A DNA stretch of 64,000 bases, taken from positions 3,355,001 to 3,419,000 of the forward strand of contig NZ_CP120373.1 of NCBI RefSeq assembly GCF_029892065.1. Reading direction: 5' to 3'. The notes beneath the pieces were generated by a model. The model saw nothing but the letters and a program-made list of their open reading frames with translations, had not been told where the DNA came from and did not search any database. A program made the position numbers and the translations under genes. The DNA is from Sinorhizobium garamanticum. GTDB taxonomy: Bacteria; Pseudomonadota; Alphaproteobacteria; Rhizobiales; Rhizobiaceae. Of the stretch, positions 52,804-63,121 are shown one piece after another. Position 1 is the stretch's first letter, and the number at the start of each line of letters is the position of its first letter.

Positions 52804-53046
52804 GCAGACACGGCCGTCGCTGCTTGCTTGCTGCAGCGCGTCTTCAGATGTGAGCACGTGGCCGTAATTTTTTGAATTACTGTATGATTTCGTCTGTGCG
52901 GCGGTCCCGACCCGAGGTTTGCGCGGCATCCTCGATTGCCGCGTGACAGACATCGCATGTGTGGCAGAAGCTGTGCGATAATTCCGCTTCTCGGAACTCC
53001 ATGAAACGCGGAGTTCGCCGCAGTTCGAACCCGCTTGTTGACGTTA

Positions 53047-53070
53047 ACAATATATAATATATGTAATTGT
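53047..53070. promoter_or_regulatory. Candidate BigR operator
   Basis: ACAAT and ATTGT enclose a 14-base AT-only palindromic core (ATATATAATATAT), 25 bases before the blh start. BigR-type ArsR repressors bind AT-rich inverted repeats overlapping the -10 region. Pattern seen, binding inferred. Confidence 0.55.
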
Positions 53071-53094
53071 ATAATGATCCAGATGGAGGCAACG

Positions 53095-53985
53095 ATGCCT
53101 GCAGCAGCGACTGCAAGACCAGATGTCAAAGGCTTTTACGAGGCCCGCACCGGAAGCGTTCAATATGTCGTCTCGGACCCGCAGGCGAAGCGCTGCGCCA
53201 TCATTGATCCGGTCCTCGATTTCGACGAGAAATCGGGAGCGACAGCGACCGTGCAGGCCGATCGCATCCTCGACTACATTGCCGAGAACGACCTGACGGT
53301 CGAATGGATCCTCGACACCCATCCGCACGCTGATCATTTTTCGGCCGCGGCCTATCTGAAGGAGAGGACCGGCGCGTCAACCGGTATCGGATCAGAGGTA
53401 GTCGGCGTCCAGAAGCTCTGGAAGTGCATCTACAATTGGCCGGACTTTGCGACAGACGGATCGCAATGGGACCATCTTTTCGTTGACGGCGAGCGCTTCT
53501 CGGTTGGCTCGATCGAGGGGGGCGTAATTTATTCGCCTGGCCATACGCTCGCTTCCGTCACCTATGTCATTGGCGATGCCGCCTTCGTGCACGATACGAT
53601 TTTCATGCCGGATAGCGGCACCGCGCGGGCGGATTTCCCCGGCGGCGACGCGCGTCAGCTCTGGCGTTCGATCAGCGCAATCCTCGCCCTGCCGGACGAA
53701 ACGCGGGTCTTTACCGGCCATGACTACCAGCCGAACGGCCGCGAGCCGCGCTGGGAAAGCACGGTTGGCGAACAGAAGCGTTGCAATCTCCATCTCGCAG
53801 GCGTGACCGAGGAACAATTTGTCGAGCTGCGTCAGGCGCGCGACAAGACGCTGCCGATGCCGAAGCTGATCCTTCATGCGCTGCAGGTCAACATTCGCGG
53901 CGGCCGCCTGCCGGAGCCGGAAGCGAATGGCGCCCGCTATCTGAAATTTCCGCTTAACGCGCTCAAGGGAGCGACGTGGGGCTGA
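53095..53985 (+). CDS. blh: Persulfide dioxygenase/beta-lactamase-like hydrolase of the bigR operon
   Basis: 296 residues from ATG 53095 with GGAGG at six bases; other in-frame ATGs (53074, 53083) lack a site. The metallo-beta-lactamase metal motif is ILDTHPHADHF, with further ligands in YSPGHTLASVTYVIGDAAFVHDTIFMPDSGTARADFPGGD and FTGHDY. The GTARADFPGGD stretch is the ETHE1/Blh-type mark of non-haem-iron persulfide dioxygenases, which oxidise glutathione persulfide to sulfite. First gene of blh-bigR-pmpA-pmpB. Confidence 0.93.
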   Translation: MPAAATARPDVKGFYEARTGSVQYVVSDPQAKRCAIIDPVLDFDEKSGATATVQADRILDYIAENDLTVEWILDTHPHADHFSAAAYLKERTGASTGIGSEVVGVQKLWKCIYNWPDFATDGSQWDHLFVDGERFSVGSIEGGVIYSPGHTLASVTYVIGDAAFVHDTIFMPDSGTARADFPGGDARQLWRSISAILALPDETRVFTGHDYQPNGREPRWESTVGEQKRCNLHLAGVTEEQFVELRQARDKTLPMPKLILHALQVNIRGGRLPEPEANGARYLKFPLNALKGATWG

Positions 53986-53996
53986 AGGAGGTGAAC

Positions 53997-54329
53997 ATGG
54001 GAACGGTAATGAAATTTCGAAACGTCCGTCCCGACATGAGCACGCGAGCGGGCGATGCCGCGGCGCTGCTCAAGACGCTTGCGAACCAGAACCGGCTGAT
54101 GATCGTGTGCACGCTCGTCGAGGGCGAGCATTCCGTCGGCGAACTGGAAGAGATGCTGGGGATACATCAGCCAACACTGTCGCAGCAACTGACGGTGTTG
54201 CGCGAGGCCGGCATCGTCGCGACGCGGCGCGATGCAAAGCAGATCTTCTATCGGCTGGCGGAGGATAAGGCCGCGCGGTTGGTGATGGCGCTTTATGAAA
54301 TCTTCTGCCGCGAGGGGACGAAACAATGA
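53997..54329 (+). CDS. bigR: ArsR/SmtB-type sulfide/persulfide sensor BigR
   Basis: 110 residues from ATG 53997, with AAGGAGGTG at five bases. Winged helix: AALLKTLANQNRLMIVCTLVEGEHSVGELEEMLGIHQPTLSQQLTVLREAGIVATRRDAKQIFYRLAE. The two redox cysteines of BigR/SqrR sensors are both present, Cys38 in MIVCTL and Cys104 in EIFCRE. Their spacing (66 residues) equals that of the characterised BigR Cys42/Cys108 pair. Disulfide or tetrasulfide formation releases DNA. It should repress its own operon. Overlaps pmpA by four bases. Confidence 0.94.
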   Translation: MGTVMKFRNVRPDMSTRAGDAAALLKTLANQNRLMIVCTLVEGEHSVGELEEMLGIHQPTLSQQLTVLREAGIVATRRDAKQIFYRLAEDKAARLVMALYEIFCREGTKQ

Positions 54330-54733
54330 CGGCCTACATCAGCGGACTTTGCGGCGGCATGCTGATCGGCCTGTCGGCCGCGATCCTGATGCTCGCGAAT
54401 GGCCGTGTCGCCGGCGTCAGCGGCATCCTCGGGCGGCTGTTGCAAGGTTTGCACACCGCGACCGGTGCCGCTTTCGTCGCCGGTCTGGTCGTCGGACCGA
54501 TCGTCTTTCGCCTGCTCTCCGGCGAATGGCCGGAGGTGGTGCTGGCGGCGTCCTGGCCGGTCGTTGTCATCGGCGGCTTGCTGGTCGGCTACGGTTCGCG
54601 CATGGGATCGGGCTGCACGAGCGGCCACGGCGTCGTTGGACTCGCCCGTTTGTCTCGGCGCTCCATGGCGGCCGTCGCCACCTTCATGATCGCGGCGGTT
54701 GGGACCGTCTATCTTATGGGGTTCTTCGTATGA
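54326..54733 (+). CDS. pmpA: YeeE/YedE family transporter subunit PmpA
   Basis: 135 residues. Four spans including [19 protein letters not shown] and [17 protein letters not shown]. The YeeE/YedE motif [27 protein letters not shown] contains the conserved cysteine of thiosulfate/sulfur-compound channels. Half-size YeeE proteins PmpA and PmpB together form the transporter in bigR operons. ATG overlaps the bigR stop; the stop overlaps pmpB. Confidence 0.92.
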   Translation: MTAYISGLCGGMLIGLSAAILMLANGRVAGVSGILGRLLQGLHTATGAAFVAGLVVGPIVFRLLSGEWPEVVLAASWPVVVIGGLLVGYGSRMGSGCTSGHGVVGLARLSRRSMAAVATFMIAAVGTVYLMGFFV

Positions 54734-55179
54734 GCAAGAGTGCAGGTTTTCGCGTCGCTGCCGCTTTTGTGTCCGGCACAATTTTCGGGCTTGGCCTTGC
54801 GCTTTCGGGGATGTTGAACCCCGCGCGCGTGCGCGGTTTCCTCGACGTCGCCCGCGATTGGGACCCGACGCTCGCCTTTGTGCTCGGGGGCGCCGTCGCA
54901 GTCTCGGCGATCGGCATGTCCTTGGCGCGCTGGATACGCAAGCCGCTCCTGGATGAGCGTTTCCACCTTCCCGAGACGCAATTGATCGATCGTCGGCTCA
55001 TCGTCGGATCCGCGATCTTTGGTGTCGGGTGGGGCATGGTCGGCCTTTGCCCGGGCCCGGCGGTCGCGTCTCTGTCGCTCGGCCTTCCCGCGACCATTCT
55101 CTTTCTGGCGGCAATGTTTGCGGGGATGGCCGCGCATGACCATCGGTTAGGAGTAGGTCTATGGGGGCGAGCATCGTAG
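54730..55179 (+). CDS. pmpB: YeeE/YedE family transporter subunit PmpB (DUF6691)
   Basis: 149 residues from ATG 54730 (ATGA overlap with pmpA). Motifs SGTIFGLGLALSGMLNPARVRGFLDVARDWDPTLAFVLGG and FGVGWGMVGLCPGPAVASLSLG, the second YeeE half with its conserved cysteine in GLCPGPA. Partner of PmpA in moving a reduced-sulfur species. Last gene of the operon. Confidence 0.9.
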   Translation: MSKSAGFRVAAAFVSGTIFGLGLALSGMLNPARVRGFLDVARDWDPTLAFVLGGAVAVSAIGMSLARWIRKPLLDERFHLPETQLIDRRLIVGSAIFGVGWGMVGLCPGPAVASLSLGLPATILFLAAMFAGMAAHDHRLGVGLWGRAS

Positions 55180-55365
55180 CGGCCCTCGCTTCCGGCGGAG
55201 CGGTCGGCCTCGGAAAGAGACGGGCGGCGCATGATGTAAGCCTGCCCCAGTCCCCCGTTGACGGAGCGTCACGGCTAAATTTGCGCTCGGTGGCTGCAAT
55301 TCCGCGCGAATTGGCCCATATAGAGCGGCATCCCGCCACTCCTCACCATTCCCGGATCCTTTTGC

Positions 55366-56288
<923 letters not shown>

Positions 56289-56292
<4 letters not shown>

Positions 56293-57050
56293 ACATCGAG
56301 GCAGTCAAGTCGATCTATTTTTTTGAGATGGCGCGCACCCGCCGCACGCTGCTGCAGAGCGTCGTGTCGCCTGTCATCTCCACGTCGCTCTATTTCATCG
56401 TCTTCGGCGCGGCGATCGGGGCACGCATCCAGGAGATCGACGGCGTTTCCTATGGCGCCTTCATCACGCCCGGCTTGATGATGCTGACGCTCCTGACCCA
56501 GTGCATCGGCAACGGCTCCTTCGGCATCTATTTCCCGAAATTCACCGGCACGATTTATGAGGTGTTGTCGTCGCCGATATCGATGGTGGAGATCGTGCTC
56601 GGCTATGTCGGCGCGGCGGCGACCAAAGGGCTGATGATCGGCACGATCATCCTCGCGACAGCCTCGCTTTTCGTCGATCTCTCGATCGCCCATCCCTTCG
56701 TGATGCTGTTCTTCTTCGTGCTGACGGCGATAACCTTCAGCCTGTTCGGCTTCATCATCGGCATCTGGGCCAAGGACTTCGAACAGTTGAACCTGATCCC
56801 GATGCTGGTCGTACCGCCGCTCGTCTTTCTTGGCGGCAGCTTCTATTCGATCGATATGCTGCCGCCTTTCTGGCGGGCGGTCAGTCATTTCAACCCGGTG
56901 CTCTATCTGATCAGCGGCTTCCGCTGGAGCTTCTTCGAGATTTCCGACGTCAATCCGGTCGCGAGCGCTGTCATCATCCTCGTCTTCCTGGCGCTTTGCA
57001 TGTCGGTGCTGACCTGGATCTTCCGGACCGGCTACAAGCTTCGTAACTGA
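56289..57050 (+). CDS. ABC-2 type exporter permease
   Basis: 253 residues, six spans ([32 protein letters not shown] segment, [37 protein letters not shown], and a C-terminal [19 protein letters not shown]). The ABC-2 motif [39 protein letters not shown] is clear and NodJ/YadH-like. Forms the channel with the upstream ATPase. Confidence 0.93.
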
Positions 57051-57056
57051 CGGGCA

Positions 57057-57758
57057 CTAGTCCCGGAGCCTGAGCTCGTCCGTGCGCATCTGGAGGAAAT
57101 CGAGCGTCGAAATGAAGCTCATGCCGAGAAGGCTGCGGTCGAGCCGCCCTTCCGCCGCGACCATTGCGCGGATATTCCGGCGCTCGATCGGGCCGATGGC
57201 AATGTCCGACAAGGTGACCGGGGCGGCGAGGGCGCGGCCATTCGCCGTCATCACCGTTACGGTGTAGCTGAGGTTCGCCGGATCGAGGCCGATCCTTTCG
57301 GCGTCCTCATAGGTCAGTGCGACGCTGCTCGCGCCGGTATCGACCAGCATGCTGACGTCGTGGCCGTTGATTTTGGCGTCGGCGGCGAATTGGCCGTCGA
57401 GACGGCGCTGCAGTACCACCTCCTGCTGGCCGTCGCTGTCGGTGATCACCATCGCGCGTCCCGGCATCAGGCCCGCCAGCAGCCGGTCGCCGACGGATTG
57501 CAGTTCGAAACGGTAGACATAGACGGAGATCAGCGCGAGGGCGATCAGGAACCAGATGAAGATCAGGCGCAGGCCTTCGCCCAAGCGACCGCGGCTGCGG
57601 AGGATGCCCGCACTCAGGAGTGCGGCGATGGCGCCCAGCGCGACAAGCCTCCCGAAATCATCGTTGTTGATGCCGAAGGTTTGGCCGCTCTCGTGATTGA
57701 AGATCAGGAGCGCAAGGCCTACCGCGAGGATTGCCAACAAAAATATGAGACGATTCAT
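57057..57758 (-). CDS. Retropepsin-like aspartic protease, TIGR02281 family
   Basis: 233 residues. Three N-terminal spans (LIFLLAILAVGLALLIF, LVALGAIAALLSAGI and LIFIWFLIALALISVYVY) are followed by a single aspartic-protease lobe: DVSMLVDTGASSVALTYEDAERIGLD with the catalytic DTG, then LSDIAIGPIERRNIRAMV and LDRSLLGMSFISTL. Such clan AA proteins are membrane-anchored and dimerise to form the active site; their substrates are unknown. Its start overlaps the stop of the DUF1289 gene. Confidence 0.93.
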   Translation of the reverse strand: MNRLIFLLAILAVGLALLIFNHESGQTFGINNDDFGRLVALGAIAALLSAGILRSRGRLGEGLRLIFIWFLIALALISVYVYRFELQSVGDRLLAGLMPGRAMVITDSDGQQEVVLQRRLDGQFAADAKINGHDVSMLVDTGASSVALTYEDAERIGLDPANLSYTVTVMTANGRALAAPVTLSDIAIGPIERRNIRAMVAAEGRLDRSLLGMSFISTLDFLQMRTDELRLRD

Positions 57759-57976
57759 GCGCCGTTTCGTTCCCGCGCCATGCGCGACCGGCGCGTCTCC
57801 CGTCGCGGCTTGCGTTCCACGGTGTCGAGCCGTGCCGGCAGCGCCACCATGATGCTGTGTCGCTCCGCATCGGTGTAAAGCGTCCAGGCACCGATCTCTT
57901 CACGCGTGCGGCCGCAGCCGAAACAGTAGCCGGTCCTTTCGTCGATCGAACAAACGAGAATACAGGGGGATTCCAC
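57755..57976 (-). CDS. DUF1289 protein (Cys-rich)
   Basis: 73 residues from GTG 57976. The family pattern ESPCILVCSIDERTGYCFGCGRTREEIGAWTLY holds four cysteines (C-x3-C-x8-C-x2-C) likely to bind a metal or iron-sulfur centre, followed by a basic tail (RKPRRETRRSRMARE). Function of the family unknown. Coupled with the protease gene by overlap; probably also downstream of cobV in one leftward transcript (85-base gap). Confidence 0.9.
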   Translation of the reverse strand: MESPCILVCSIDERTGYCFGCGRTREEIGAWTLYTDAERHSIMVALPARLDTVERKPRRETRRSRMARERNGA

Positions 57977-58061
57977 GGTCGGGGCTTACTCCGTTTTTCG
58001 CCGGAAGTGGTTTGCGGCCAGTATCCCATTTCACTTCGGACCTCGAAATAATATTGGCCTT

Positions 58062-58850
58062 TCAGATCGCCAGCGCAAGGGCGCCGAGTATGGCGATCTC
58101 CGTCAGTTGCTGCGTCGCGCCGATCGTATCGCCGGTATGGCCGCCGAGCTTGCGTGACGCAATCTTTCCAAAGGCCTTTACGGTGAGCGCGAAGGCGGCA
58201 AGCGCCAGCAGCATCGCGATAACGGGAACGCCGGCGGCATAGAACAGGAGCAGTGCAAAAAGAACGGCGGAGCCGAGTGCGGTGGAGGTCGCTTGCGGAT
58301 CGGGCGTGCCCGCCGATGCGGCCACACCGTCGGAGCGCGCAGACGGCAAGCGAGACCAATGCCAGACCATCGCCGCGCGGGTGAGCGCCGCCGCGCCGAC
58401 GAGGGTGAGCCCCCCACCGATCGGCGTGAGAAGTGGCAGGAAGGACGCGAGCGCGGAGACTCGCAGGCCGATGGACAGGATGAGAGCCAAGGCACCGTAA
58501 GTGCCGACGCGGCTGTCCTTCATGATCGCGAGCGCGCTTTCCCGGTCGCGTCCGCCGCCGAAACCGTCGGCGGTGTCGCCGAGGCCATCTTCGTGCAGGG
58601 CTCCGGTGGCAATGACTTGCACGGCAACGACAAGGAAGGCGGTGAAGAGCGAACTCGTCTGAAGCGCACTCAGAAGTGCTGCCAGAGTTGCGGCGGGCAG
58701 GGTGATCAGCATGCCAGCAAGGGGAAAGGCGCGCACGGCGCGTTCCAGCCGCCCGTCATGGTTCACGAAGTGGCGCTGCGGCACGGGAATGCGGCTGAGG
58801 AAGGCAACCGCCCGCGCCACGTCGTCCCAGAGATCGCCGATAGATGCCAT
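58062..58850 (-). CDS. cobV: Adenosylcobinamide-GDP ribazoletransferase (cobalamin synthase)
   Basis: 262 residues from ATG 58850 with AGGAGGGGG upstream. N-terminal VAFLSRIPVPQRH, the metal-binding TGALHEDGLGDTADGFGGGRDRESALAIMKDSRVGTYGALALI signature, and several spans identify CobS/CobV. It joins adenosylcobinamide-GDP and alpha-ribazole (phosphate) at the membrane in the last assembly step of cobalamin. Divergent from cobT, which makes the other substrate. Confidence 0.96.
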   Translation of the reverse strand: MASIGDLWDDVARAVAFLSRIPVPQRHFVNHDGRLERAVRAFPLAGMLITLPAATLAALLSALQTSSLFTAFLVVAVQVIATGALHEDGLGDTADGFGGGRDRESALAIMKDSRVGTYGALALILSIGLRVSALASFLPLLTPIGGGLTLVGAAALTRAAMVWHWSRLPSARSDGVAASAGTPDPQATSTALGSAVLFALLLFYAAGVPVIAMLLALAAFALTVKAFGKIASRKLGGHTGDTIGATQQLTEIAILGALALAI

Positions 58851-58995
58851 GCCCCCTCCTGCGGCCCGGCCGGGCCGAATCGTCGTGCTTCGTCCGATCA
58901 TGCTCCGGCGACAGCATTTGGCGCAAATGCCGTTGCCGTAAGCGGTCCCACGCTCTATGACGTGCGCCAACCGACGCTTCTTACAAGGATTCTCC

Positions 58996-60012
58996 ATGAG
59001 TGCCAGCGGCCTTCCGTTCGATGATTTCCGCGAATTGTTGCGTAACCTGCCGGGACCGGATTCGGCGGCGCTCGTCGCGGCGCGTGAGCGGGATGCGCAA
59101 TTGACGAAGCCGCCGGGTGCGCTTGGGCGTCTCGAGGAAATCGCGTTCTGGCTTGCAGCCTGGACCGGGCGTCCGCCTGCCGTGACCCGGCCACTGGTCG
59201 CGGTCTTTGCCGGCAACCACGGCGTGACGCGCCAGCGCGTGACACCCTATCCGCCTTCGGTGACGCAGCAAATGGTGGAGAATTTCGCGGCCGGCGGCGC
59301 GGCGATCAACCAGATCTGCGTCAGTCATGATCTCGGCCTCAAGGTGTTCGATCTTGCGCTGGACTATCCGACTGGCGACATTACCGAAGAGGCTGCCCTT
59401 TCCGAGCGCGATTGCGCGGCGACTATGGCCTTCGGCATGGAGGCGGTCGCAGGCGGAACGGATCTCCTCTGTATCGGCGAGATGGGGATCGGCAACACGA
59501 CCATCGCGGCCGCGATCAATCTCGCTCTCTACGGCGGCACGGCGGAAGAATGGGTGGGGCCGGGGACGGGCTCTGAAGGCGAGGTGCTGAAGCGCAAAAT
59601 CGCCGCGGTCGAGAAGGCGGTGGCGCTCCATCGCGACCACCTCTCCGATCCGCTCGAACTGATGCGCCGTCTCGGCGGGCGCGAGATCGCGGCGATGGCC
59701 GGCGCGATCCTGGCCGCGCGCATGCAGAAGGTTCCGGTGATCATCGACGGTTACGTTGCCACTGCGGCCGCGGCGATCCTCAAGGCTGCCAACCCTTCGG
59801 CGCTCGACCACTGCTTGATCGGCCATGTTTCCGGAGAGCCGGGACATATGCGCGCGATCGAGAAGCTCGGCAAGACGCCGCTTCTGGCGCTTGGCATGCG
59901 ACTTGGCGAAGGCACGGGCGCCGCGCTTGCTGCGGGCATCGTCAAGGCCGCCGCCGCCTGCCACAGCGGCATGGCGACCTTCGCCCAGGCCGGCGTCAGC
60001 AACAAAGAGTAA
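58996..60012 (+). CDS. cobT: Nicotinate-nucleotide-dimethylbenzimidazole phosphoribosyltransferase
   Basis: 338 residues from ATG 58996 with AAGGA upstream (called cobU in Pseudomonas denitrificans naming). Family marks: LTKPPGALGRLEEIAFWLA, VFAGNHGVTRQRVTPYPPSVTQQMVENFAAGGAAINQI, CIGEMGIGNTTIAAAI and the catalytic-Glu-bearing LGMRLGEGTGAALA near the end. It makes alpha-ribazole phosphate from NaMN and dimethylbenzimidazole for the lower ligand of B12. No cobalamin riboswitch could be recognised in the 145-base divergent spacer. Confidence 0.96.
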   Translation: MSASGLPFDDFRELLRNLPGPDSAALVAARERDAQLTKPPGALGRLEEIAFWLAAWTGRPPAVTRPLVAVFAGNHGVTRQRVTPYPPSVTQQMVENFAAGGAAINQICVSHDLGLKVFDLALDYPTGDITEEAALSERDCAATMAFGMEAVAGGTDLLCIGEMGIGNTTIAAAINLALYGGTAEEWVGPGTGSEGEVLKRKIAAVEKAVALHRDHLSDPLELMRRLGGREIAAMAGAILAARMQKVPVIIDGYVATAAAAILKAANPSALDHCLIGHVSGEPGHMRAIEKLGKTPLLALGMRLGEGTGAALAAGIVKAAAACHSGMATFAQAGVSNKE

Positions 60013-60284
60013 GCGCGCCGTCAGGCGCATCAAGGCTACCGCGTTCAGCCGGTTGACGGTTTCATGCGGCAACCTTGCGTGGGGGGCGAGCGCGTGGCAC
60101 CGTTGCTGTCGACGGTCTGTCGGACCCCGAAGGCTCCGTCGCGGAGGGCTTGATAGGAACAACCGGCTCGCCTATCCGTTGGCACGTGACGAGTGATGGG
60201 TGACAGGTCTCAAATCCGGGCCGCCTTGTATTCGCCTCAATCGCGATATCGTAGCTTCCGCAGTTTTGAACCTGTCGAGATAAA

Positions 60285-60698
60285 ATGGACGCCAACAACA
60301 CGACCCCGCGCAACGGCCGCTCCGGAGCTGTCGACAAGCATAACGGCATTCGGCACCTCTTTGCCGCTGCCAGCTATTCGCTGGGCGGTGCAAAGCGGCT
60401 GATCGGGGAGGCCGCGTTCCGTCATGAGCTCATCGCATTTGCCGTCGCCATGGTGGCCTTCTTCATCGCCGGCGCGACTCTGTTTCAATACGTCGCAATG
60501 GCGATCCTGTTCTTGCTCATGATGGCTTTCGAGGCGATCAACACGGCGATCGAGGAGATCGTCGATCGCGTCTCGCCGGAAATTTCGGAAATGGGAAAGA
60601 ACGCCAAGGATCTCGGCTCCTTCGCCTGCCTCTGCCTCATCCTTGCCAATGCGGCCTACGCCTTTTACGTGGTGTTTCTGGCCGGGTTCCTGAACTGA
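60285..60698 (+). CDS. dgkA: Diacylglycerol kinase
   Basis: 137 residues, the length of DgkA. Motifs: [26 protein letters not shown], then a span, then the active-site helix [41 protein letters not shown], and a third span. It recycles diacylglycerol from osmoregulated glucan modification to phosphatidic acid. Single gene; 272 bases without a gene precede it. Confidence 0.93.
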   Translation: MDANNTTPRNGRSGAVDKHNGIRHLFAAASYSLGGAKRLIGEAAFRHELIAFAVAMVAFFIAGATLFQYVAMAILFLLMMAFEAINTAIEEIVDRVSPEISEMGKNAKDLGSFACLCLILANAAYAFYVVFLAGFLN

Positions 60699-60710
60699 CC
60701 TGCGCGCAGA

Positions 60711-62246
60711 TCACGCGAAGCTCTTGCGGCGCCGCGCGGGCGCGGGGACGTCCTCGACCGGCGGAAGGCTCTCGAGCACGCGGCGGGGCGGCAGGATGGC
60801 GATGGCTTCCGTGCCTTCGCGAAGCTTCGAGCGCAGGATGAACTGGCCATTATGCTTGGCAAGGATCGCCTGCACGATCGGCAGCCCGAGCCCGGTGCCC
60901 TGTTCGGCGCTCTTGATGGCGATCGAGCCCTGACCGAAGGCGGAAAGCACGATCGGGATTTCCTCCTCGGGAATGCCAGGACCATTGTCCTTGATCGACA
61001 GATACTGTCCGCCGCCCGCGGTCCAGCCCACCTTGACGGTGATCTCGCCGCCCGAGGGCGTGAACTTGACCGCGTTCGAAAGCAGGTTCAGCGTCACCTG
61101 GCGTATTGCCTTCTCGTCGATCCAGACGGCAGGCATGCCCAGCTCGAATTGCTCACCGATCGTGATGTTCTTGGACCGGGCGCGAAGCTGCACCATGCCG
61201 ATGCAATCCTCGGCGATATCGACGAGATTTACCGCCTCTTCATTAAGTTCGTACTTGCCGGCCTCGATGCGCGAGAGGTCTAGGATCTCGTTGATGAGAT
61301 TGAGCAGGTGCTCGCCGGAACGGTGGATGTCGGACGTATATTCCTTGTAGGTCGGATTGCTGAGCGGCCCGAGCACTTCGGTCGACATGACCTCAGAAAA
61401 GCCGAGAATGGCATTCAGCGGGGTGCGCAGCTCGTGCGACATCGAAGCGAGGAAACGGGATTTTGCGAGATTGGCTTCCTCGGCGCGCCGACGGGCTTCG
61501 TCGGACATGGATTTCGCCACTTCGAGCTCGGCAATCAGGTCGTCCTTTTCCGATTGCATCGAGAGGATACGGACGTTAGCGCGGTTCATGCGCCCGGTCA
61601 TGAAGACGAGGAAGACGAGCGAGAGCGAGAGGATGCCGGTGAGGCCAATGTGGACTGGATCGCCGGTAGTCGCCGACGAGAAGCTGAGCGCAGCAACAAC
61701 CGGCAGAAAGGTGTAGAGCAGGGCGTTGCGCAACAGGAAGGTGGCCATGGCGGTTGTTGCGAGTGCAACCAACAGCACAGTACCTTCGAAGAAGCCGAAG
61801 CGGATATCGCCGCAGGCGGCGCAGTCCTGGGTGGCGAAAATGGCCCAGCAAAACCCCATCAATAGCTGGCCGACGAGAAAGCGACGGCGCCAGACGGCGA
61901 TCTTGTCGGCACCAATGTCCTCCCGCTTCGCCTTGCGGGCGAGGAATACGATCACGGCATGGGCGGAAAGCGTCGTCAACGCCCAGGCGAGGATGTCGGG
62001 TTCGCCGGAAAGGTAGACTCCCGTGGCAGCAATCAGCGCGACGAGGAAGGGCAGGGCAATCGCCCCATGCAGGACGGAATCGATATGCAGGAGAAGCATT
62101 TCCCGCTCGAAGCCGGTCGGGGCGGACGAACCGGTCTGCAAACGCTCGCGCGTCGCCCGCACAGTCTTCGAAACGGCCTTGTTTCGATGGCTGCGCGACT
62201 TGTCGACGATGATCTTATCTGTCGATGTGCTGGCGACGATGCTCAT
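60711..62246 (-). CDS. Membrane-bound sensor histidine kinase
   Basis: 511 residues from ATG 62246. The N-terminal half has five or six spans (IALPFLVALIAATGVYL, AWALTTLSAHAVIVFLA, FLVGQLLMGFCWAIFA, VLLVALATTAMATFLL and IGLTGILSLSLVFLVF). A coiled coil follows, then the H-box FLASMSHELRTPLNAILGFSEVM, the N-box VTLNLLSNAVKFTPSGG, and the ATP lid DNGPGIPEEE ... GTGLGLPIVQAI. No receiver domain and no adjacent response regulator, so its partner is elsewhere (an orphan kinase). The sensing mode is unknown. Confidence 0.93.
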   Translation of the reverse strand: MSIVASTSTDKIIVDKSRSHRNKAVSKTVRATRERLQTGSSAPTGFEREMLLLHIDSVLHGAIALPFLVALIAATGVYLSGEPDILAWALTTLSAHAVIVFLARKAKREDIGADKIAVWRRRFLVGQLLMGFCWAIFATQDCAACGDIRFGFFEGTVLLVALATTAMATFLLRNALLYTFLPVVAALSFSSATTGDPVHIGLTGILSLSLVFLVFMTGRMNRANVRILSMQSEKDDLIAELEVAKSMSDEARRRAEEANLAKSRFLASMSHELRTPLNAILGFSEVMSTEVLGPLSNPTYKEYTSDIHRSGEHLLNLINEILDLSRIEAGKYELNEEAVNLVDIAEDCIGMVQLRARSKNITIGEQFELGMPAVWIDEKAIRQVTLNLLSNAVKFTPSGGEITVKVGWTAGGGQYLSIKDNGPGIPEEEIPIVLSAFGQGSIAIKSAEQGTGLGLPIVQAILAKHNGQFILRSKLREGTEAIAILPPRRVLESLPPVEDVPAPARRRKSFA

Positions 62247-62530
62247 GCTCTTGATCGAGGGATTGTGTCCAGCTTGCAGTCTAGGATGCAATCCTTAAGA
62301 AGTTGCTGCCCGGCAAGGATTCGACAACCATTGTGGCGCGATTGGGTTTTTTCGGAAGGGAGAATGAGGCTGATAGAGTCGAGTGGCGAGGTGCGTGCGT
62401 GAGGACGGGAAAGCGGAAGTTCCGGATCATCAACGGCGCGGGAACAAGGTCGCCTGCGCCGAGACGACGGTTCGGATTTGGCCGTTCAGCGGCCGTCGCG
62501 CCCCGGATTGGCTCCGAGGGGCGCGGCGGA

Positions 62531-63121
62531 ATGATCGGCGGTTGGACCTTCCTTGTCCTGCTCAGCATCGGCGCCTATGTCGCCGCGAAGCTGCCGCCGC
62601 CGGAACGGAGGGTGACCGGGGAACTGCAGGGCGCAGCCACGGCAAGCGATGGCGACAGCTTGAGGCTCGGCGGGCGCCGCATCCGGCTCGAAGGCATCGA
62701 CGCGCCAGAGATCGGCCAGACCTGCCGACGCGGCGAAGCGACATGGGATTGCGGCGGCGAGGCGCGCGAGCGTCTGAAGGCGTTTGTCAGCGGGCTTGCG
62801 ACCGCCTGCCGCCTGCATGGCCACGACCGCTATGGGCGCGACCTCGGCGTCTGCGAAGCCGGACAGCGCGATCTCGGCCGCGAGATGGTTCTCTCCGGCT
62901 ACGCGGTCAGTTACGGCCGCTACCAGAACGAGGAAGACGTGGCGCGCGAGGGCCGCGTCGGCATCTGGAGCGGTGATTTCGTTCGGCCGCAAGCATGGCG
63001 CCAGTCGAATGGTGGCGCGGAGGAAATGCCGCATGACACAGACGATTGGTCGGAACTCATTCTTCAATGGCTGGAGGAGCAGGTCCGGGTGATTTTCAGG
63101 AGGATCGTCTATGACGGATAG
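62531..63121 (+). CDS. Thermonuclease-like (SNase) protein, membrane anchored
   Basis: 196 residues from ATG 62531. One N-terminal span (WTFLVLLSIGAYVAAKL), then the SNase fold: ATASDGDSLRLGGRRIRLEGIDAPEIGQTCRRGE with the first catalytic Arg, ERLKAFVSG, HGHDRYGRDLGVCEAG with the third, and EMVLSGYAV. It should face the periplasm and hydrolyse nucleic acid with calcium, though many rhizobial members are untested. Overlaps the next gene by 11 bases. Confidence 0.88.
   Translation: MIGGWTFLVLLSIGAYVAAKLPPPERRVTGELQGAATASDGDSLRLGGRRIRLEGIDAPEIGQTCRRGEATWDCGGEARERLKAFVSGLATACRLHGHDRYGRDLGVCEAGQRDLGREMVLSGYAVSYGRYQNEEDVAREGRVGIWSGDFVRPQAWRQSNGGAEEMPHDTDDWSELILQWLEEQVRVIFRRIVYDG

Noticed and set aside
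52877..53002. 41-codon minus-strand frame with CHTCDVC motif
   Set aside because: No ribosome site before the ATG and the region looks like the leader/promoter of the blh operon; worth only a note.
58851..58995. Cobalamin riboswitch between cobV and cobT
   Set aside because: The spacer is only 145 bases and no recognisable B12 box was found.
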